64,000 nucleotides of DNA. Origin: Sambucus nigra (Eukaryota > Streptophyta > Magnoliopsida > Dipsacales > Adoxaceae). Positions 59,519 to 64,000 of the stretch are shown one piece after another. The notes under the pieces are model-generated. The model searched no databases and had not been told where the DNA came from. It saw only the letters and a program-made list of their open reading frames with translations. The translations under genes and the position numbers were made by a program. Numbering within the stretch: position 1 is the first letter of the stretch; each line of letters opens with the position of its first letter. The stretch spans positions 5,192,046 to 5,256,045 of the forward strand of contig OX422214.1 in assembly GCA_949130495.1 (NCBI GenBank). Direction: 5' to 3'.

Positions 59519-60456
59519 CATCTCTCGTTCGTATGTATGAAATTTATAAACTCGGCTATAAAAGTACGCAATCCATAATATACTAGCCGTCATTCCAAGC
59601 ATATAACTTAATTTGTTATATAAATACAATCCCTCACTTGAAGCATATTCACCCATTACCCTTATGATATGTATAGTCTTCCAATATATCCCGCATTAAG
59701 GTTATCAACCCAAAGTTTAACGTATGTATCAATCACTATACATCCCATCTATATTCGAAAGCACATCGATATATCTAGTAATAATTCTGACTATTGGTAT
59801 GCACATAACTAATAGTCTAAAAACCTCAAGCTCAATCCTAAATTCATTCCATAATTCCCATCAATTATTGGAATCGCCTTTGTTAATCACACACCGATAT
59901 ATAACAACTATCCCAAGTAGATTTATAACGCACCCTATTCTAGTTGATAGTATGATCCCGTCGCTCTCAATTCCGACTACGATTTAATTGCTCCTATGAA
60001 CCCTTAACATCAAACGTACATATCCATCATCATACCCCGAAATATCTATTATTAATAGCACACAAATGGGTAATAACTATCTTGTCAAGAAGTACACACA
60101 TAGCAATTTTATTCGGTAATCATCAAGGGCATATACCGCAATACCACTTGACTTCAAACGCACATAAGAAAAAAGGAACTATCTCTACAATTTATAAACC
60201 ATTTCATGATAGTTAACCACTATCATGTTAAGATAATCCGCCAATCAATTCAGTCCCTTAATCATTTGATTACTAAAAGATACCCTCAAATTCCAATTCT
60301 TACATAGGTCCGAAAGCCCCTATTCTTCCTAGGGCACCCATTCCCTTAATATGATATCATAACCCTCCATAATAAGCCCATTAAGAAAGCCGCTAAGAAT
60401 AAAACCCCAAAAGAAAAAGGGAAAAAGGAAATCCAAATCTTGGGCTAAAAATAGGG

Positions 60457-60558
60457 GACCGATCGACCGTGGGTCTAAAATTATGCCTTACGAAGAATGC
60501 AGTAGGCTCTTCCCTTAAGGTGTGGTCGACCGGTCCCCTGACCGCGGTCGACCGGCCA
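60457..60558. repeat. GGTCGACC-type palindrome cluster in the 3.7-kb solo LTR
   Basis: GACCGATCGACCGTGGG, GTGGTCGACCGGTCCC and GCGGTCGACCGGCC within 100 bp. AATGCAGTAGGCT lies between them (60496-60508), the same word that precedes the TCGATCGA cluster of element 6. Confidence 0.85.
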
Positions 60559-61323
60559 TACCCGATGTCTTGGCAATTTTTCCATTTTTAAAAAAGCCCT
60601 AACTTCCTAAACACCCAAATTTCATCATCTAACCCTTAATGTTTAACTCACTCATATGCCTCACATCAAAACCCAACCCAAAACTCATCTCATCAAATTA
60701 AATTCCACTAATCCCATATATAATCATCAAATTCAAGTTTTAGTCCCAAAAATCTTTGTTTGACATTTGACCCAAAATTCAATTCTTTTTCCCACAATTT
60801 ATGAAATGAAATACACAAATGAAATATTTTGCAAGATTAAACACTTGCCTTAAAATCGTAGGGGTTGAATCATGCCAGAAATCGCATACAGGCCGAAAAT
60901 CTCCAAGCTTTCTCCTCTCTCTCTTTTCCTTTGTTCTTCTTCTTTCTTTCTTTCTCTTTCTTTCTCTAGGGTTTTGTCACTTTATCACAAATGAGAATAG
61001 GCTGATCCGTAAGCCAGTAAACTTTAAAACACAAATCCCAGTTTTAAATCATAATACAAACTTTAAATGACTCTTTTACTCAATTCGAGTCAAACTTACC
61101 TAAAAATATTTTGGAACCGAAATAAATCCCAAAGATAGTCTTTTCGACTATCCCGACCTTTCCGGAATTAATGGCACACTCAAAATCATCATCCAGAATA
61201 CTTTATAAAATCCTAAATTTTTGGACCTCACTTTCCAAATTTTTTTAAAATTCTCCAATTCAAATATATTTTATTTCTCACAAAAATTCTAATTTCTTAG
61301 TCCTAAAGTCACAGAGTATTACA

Positions 61324-63383
61324 CCTGCCATGTCTAAAGCTTATAAATTTTATGATCCTCTCTCTCCACGTATGTATCACTCTCGTGATGTTACCTTCCA
61401 TGAGGATACTACCTTTTATGGTAATCTTGCTACTCGCCACCCCCACCCCCACCCCGACCCCCTCCTCCTATTGAGGAAGTTTCTTTGGTGGCCCATCCTA
61501 TCCCTTTATTAGATGCTCCTCCCCCTCTTCCTGAGGAACACCCTTTGTAGGTCTATGCTCGTTTCCCTTGGTCGCCCCCGCCTCCTCCTCCTCCTACGGA
61601 CTCAGGTACTATTTCTACTCATTCTTACCCATCCCCACTCCAACGATTTTTATTTTTCAGTCCCCCCTCCCCCACCTCTGTCTGGTTTTCAGTCCCGTTA
61701 TCCCACTCATGATCTCTGCCTTCCTACTCGTTATGCTAACTCTTGTAGCACTAACCATTCTATTATCGAGCATATTTCCTATGCAGGTCTTTCAGAGTCC
61801 TATCGTGCCTTTTTGGATTGTCTTGACTCTATTTCTATTCCCCAGTCTTTGCATGAGGCTCTCCAGAATCCGAAATGGGTAGCTGCCATGAAAACTGAGA
61901 TGGATGCCTTAGAAAATAATGGTACTTGGGAGTTAGTGTCTCTTTCTCTGGGGGAGAAACTTGTGGGTTGCAAATGGGTGTTTAGTGTTAAATATTTGAC
62001 TGATGGATCTATTGAGCGATATAAGGCTCATCTTGTAGCACATGGCTTTACTCAGATTCTAGGTAAAGACTTCGGTGCTACCTTTGTCGGGTTTCTAAGA
62101 TGACTTACGTTCATCTCCTTATATCGCTTCCCGCCTCTCACTCTTGGCCGTTGCATCAATTGGATATTAAGAATGCCTTTCTTCCTGTAAATCTTACTGA
62201 GACTATCTATATGGCTCCTCCCCCAGTTTTCGGGATGAGGGGGAGTATATGGGCAAGGTTTTTCATCTTCATAAATCTTTATACTGGTTGAAGTAGTCTC
62301 CCCGAGCATGGTTTAGCCGATTCAGTGGGGTTGATTACTTCTATGGGAGACTCCAGATGCCAATGCGATCATAATTACTTTATTCGACATCATCCCGCCC
62401 CCCAGTGCATTATCCTTTTGGTCTTTGTTGATGATATCATTATTACCGGTGATGATCTCGAGGGGATTTCCCAGGTAAAGAAGGACATTGGAGAAGTTTT
62501 TTATTCTACGGACTTGGGTCCTCTTCGGTATTTTTCGGGCATTGAGGTGGAGAGATCTCATCGTGGGATTTCCTTCTCACAAAGGAAGTATGCTCTTGAT
62601 CTGTTACAGGATATATGTATAACTGGTTTTTCTCCAGCTTCTACTCCTATAGATCCTAATGTGAAGTTGACGTCCAAGTATGGGGATTTACTTTTTGAGA
62701 CATCTAGGTACCAGCGTTTGGTTTGTCATCTCATCTACCTGACCAACACTCGTCTTTATTTGGCATTTGCTGTGAGTACTATTAGTCAGTTCATGCGTTC
62801 TCCTCGCACCGCCCATCTTGATGTTATTCATCATATCTTGAGGTATCTAAAGTCTTCACCGAGTCTTGGTCTCTTCTATGCTTCAGGAGACCCAAGGGGT
62901 CTCTCTTGCTTCACTGATGCTGATGATGCAGGATGCAGGATGCAGGATTGATAGGCGTTCTACTTCCAGATTATGTACTTTCTATGGTTCTCATCTCATA
63001 TCATGGAAAAGTAAGAAGCAAGAGGTTGTTTTTCATTCTTCAGCAGAAGCAGAGTACCATGCTATGGCCCATGGTACATGTCACCTCTTGTGTCTTCGAT
63101 CGATTTTGGGTGAGATAGGCTTTACAGAGTACGATCCTTCTGATTTATTGTGTGATAACAAATCAGCTATTATGTTGTCATCTGATTCGATTCTTCATGA
63201 GAGAACCAAACACATTAAGGTGGATATTCACTTTCTCCAGGAGAAAGTTTCTACTGGAATCATTCGTCCCTTCATCATCTCAGACTACAGATTGTCTCAC
63301 TAAGGCGGTTGGACCATCTTTGCTTCACTCATCTATTGGCAAGATGGGCTTGGTTGATATCTTTGCTCCATCTTGAGGGGGAG
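61324..63383 (+). pseudogene. Ty1/Copia polyprotein, second part (reverse transcriptase and RNase H)
   Basis: Continues the frame broken at 57590: AMSKAYKFYDPLSPRMYHSR, then HEDTTFYG. A Pro/His-rich linker with a frameshift precedes RT (from about 61850): WVAAMKTEMDALENNGTWEL, VGCKWVFSVKY and HGFTQILGKDF, then after frameshifts QLDIKNAFL and the catalytic FVDDIIITGDD (about 62423-62455). RNase H follows (CFTDAD, SSAEAEYHAM, LLCDNKSAI, ERTKHIKVDIHF). A 7-bp unit, GCAGGAT, is present three times at about 62929-62949 and throws RNase H out of frame. The gene ends near AVGPSLLHSSIGKMGLVDIF, just before a GAGGGGGAG purine tract (63375-63383). Confidence 0.9.
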
Positions 63384-63602
63384 TGTTGGATATCATATTA
63401 TACTACTTATTTTAATATTAGGCCCACCTGTTTTGGGCTTTAGTTATTTTTTACTCTTTCTATGACTTGTCTATTATTTTTTACCTTGCACTTCTAGACA
63501 CTTCTATTAGGTAATAATAAATACCATGTGTGGCACCATTATTGGTAAGCCAATACATCAAAAAAATTATCTCCCCCCACCCCACACACACACGTTCTCA
63601 CA
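63384..63602 (+). repeat. Probable 3' LTR of the Copia element
   Basis: Starts TGTTGGATATCATATTA immediately after GAGGGGGAG, the usual arrangement. An end at TTCTCACA (63602) is proposed because LINE sequence starts next; the inverted CAACA expected at a Copia LTR end is not there, so it may be truncated. Confidence 0.6.
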
Positions 63603-64000
63603 ATGAACATTCTTTATTTGGGACATAAGAGGCATTGGCAAACCTCAAACTAGAAATTCTCTTTTTAACTGATGCAAGTCTACTAAGCCTGATCTCCTTT
63701 GCTTTGTTGAGCCCATCTCTTCTTTTTCCTATGTTCCTCAATGTTTTTTGTCTAGCTTAGGTCTTAAATTTATGCATTTCAGTAATAGAGGCATTCTACC
63801 TCCCAACATTTAAATTTTCCATGCCAATCACATCACTCCTCCATCCATTGTTCTTAACTCCACTTGTTGCTAAAATTCACAATTCTTCACATTGACTGCC
63901 TCATCTCTAGTCTATGCCCTGGACATATAATTAGAAGACATTTATGGGATGAACACTCTGCACTCTAAATACAATTTTCCTTGGGTTGGAATCGCAACTT
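63603..64000 (+). pseudogene. LINE (L1-type) ORF2 endonuclease start, runs off the window
   Basis: L1-type LINEs encode an AP-like endonuclease that nicks the target, followed by RT. After the ATG at 63603, one frameshift leads to WDIRGIGKPQTRNSLF, a close match to the N-terminal N-x-R-G-x-G block of plant L1 endonucleases. KPDLLCFVEPISSF follows, corresponding to the P-D-x-x-x-x-x-E-P segment with the catalytic Glu, then GLKFMHFSNRGI. Near the end, FPWVGIAT is in the place of the usual P-W-x-x-x-G-D-F-N. At least two stops (TAA, TAG) are in frame. No LINE 5' UTR is visible. Confidence 0.75.

Larger units (their letters stand above)
57591..61323 (-). mobile_element. Solo LTR of a third chromovirus-type family, inside the Copia element
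   Basis: 3,733 bp starting TATGACGCCTTG (probably TGTGACGCC originally) and ending GAGTATTACA, the same end pattern as the other Gypsy LTRs here. It contains AGGTCAGAGCCCG (58124-58136) next to TATATATATGTATATATA and ACACCTGTAG, matching the promoter-like block of elements 1-3, and a palindromic GGTCGACCGG cluster (about 60457-60558). No internal coding region or primer site is present. Sequence on both sides joins into one Copia reading frame. Open frames at 59281 and 59369 are products of CA/TA repeats. Confidence 0.85.

Noticed and set aside
59281..59656. Frames on both strands with His-Thr, Tyr-Ile and Cys-Val runs
   Set aside because: Direct products of the CA/TA/CATA microsatellite within a solo LTR.

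Overview
The window is repeat-rich, AT-rich plant nuclear DNA. I find no intact host gene, no tRNA or rRNA and no bacterial-type gene. Almost every stretch is a transposable element or its remnant: Ty3/Gypsy chromoviruses, long-LTR non-autonomous elements, Ty1/Copia, a CACTA transposon and a LINE. The mix points to an angiosperm with a large genome, probably a eudicot; the species cannot be read from the sequence.

Layout. 1-6691: a decayed CACTA (En/Spm-type) transposon that enters from the left edge, with TNP2-type and TNP1-type transposase pseudogenes and a recognisable 3' terminus. 6692-19640: old AT-rich sequence interrupted by Gypsy element 1 (7333-18109, minus strand, TSD ATTTC). It has near-identical ~2.97-kb LTRs and a Met-tRNA primer site, and its gag-protease-RT-RNase H-integrase-chromodomain order fits the Tekay/Del chromoviruses. 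19641-42232: a three-level nest. Element 2 (19646-42227, minus, TSD GAAAG) carries element 3 (28442-40461, plus, TSD GCCTG) in its right LTR. Element 3 carries a solo LTR of the element 1 family (34879-37322, minus, TSD CCACT) inside its chromodomain codons. 42233-44344: unassigned sequence. 44345-50675: a non-autonomous LTR element (minus, TSD GTTAC) with a different primer site and an unrecognised acidic ORF. 50676-53434: a patchwork of old retroelement ends. 53435-56453: a truncated plus-strand relative of the 44345-50675 element. 56454-63602: a Ty1/Copia element without its 5' part, split by a 3.7-kb solo LTR (57591-61323). 63603-64000: the start of a LINE endonuclease, running off the window.

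How the parts work together. The autonomous families encode capsid, protease, reverse transcriptase/RNase H and integrase, and the Gypsy copies add a chromodomain that in known chromoviruses steers integration to heterochromatin. Every coding copy here is broken. Many premature stops look like C-to-T changes (CAG to TAG, CGA to TGA), as expected from long cytosine methylation. Non-autonomous copies would need enzymes supplied from elsewhere.

The least expected observations are: (1) dense self-complementary clusters (TCGATCGA, TTCGAACGA or GGTCGACC types) inside the LTRs of otherwise unrelated families, some sharing flanking words; (2) a Gag in element 2 with four in-frame zinc knuckles but no visible capsid domain; (3) the unrecognised acidic ORF with a repeated TFGEY-type motif in the non-autonomous element; (4) a conserved LTR block, CGGGCTCTGACCCG next to TATATATA and a GTGCCCAGCCACAGGGG word, shared by diverged LTRs.
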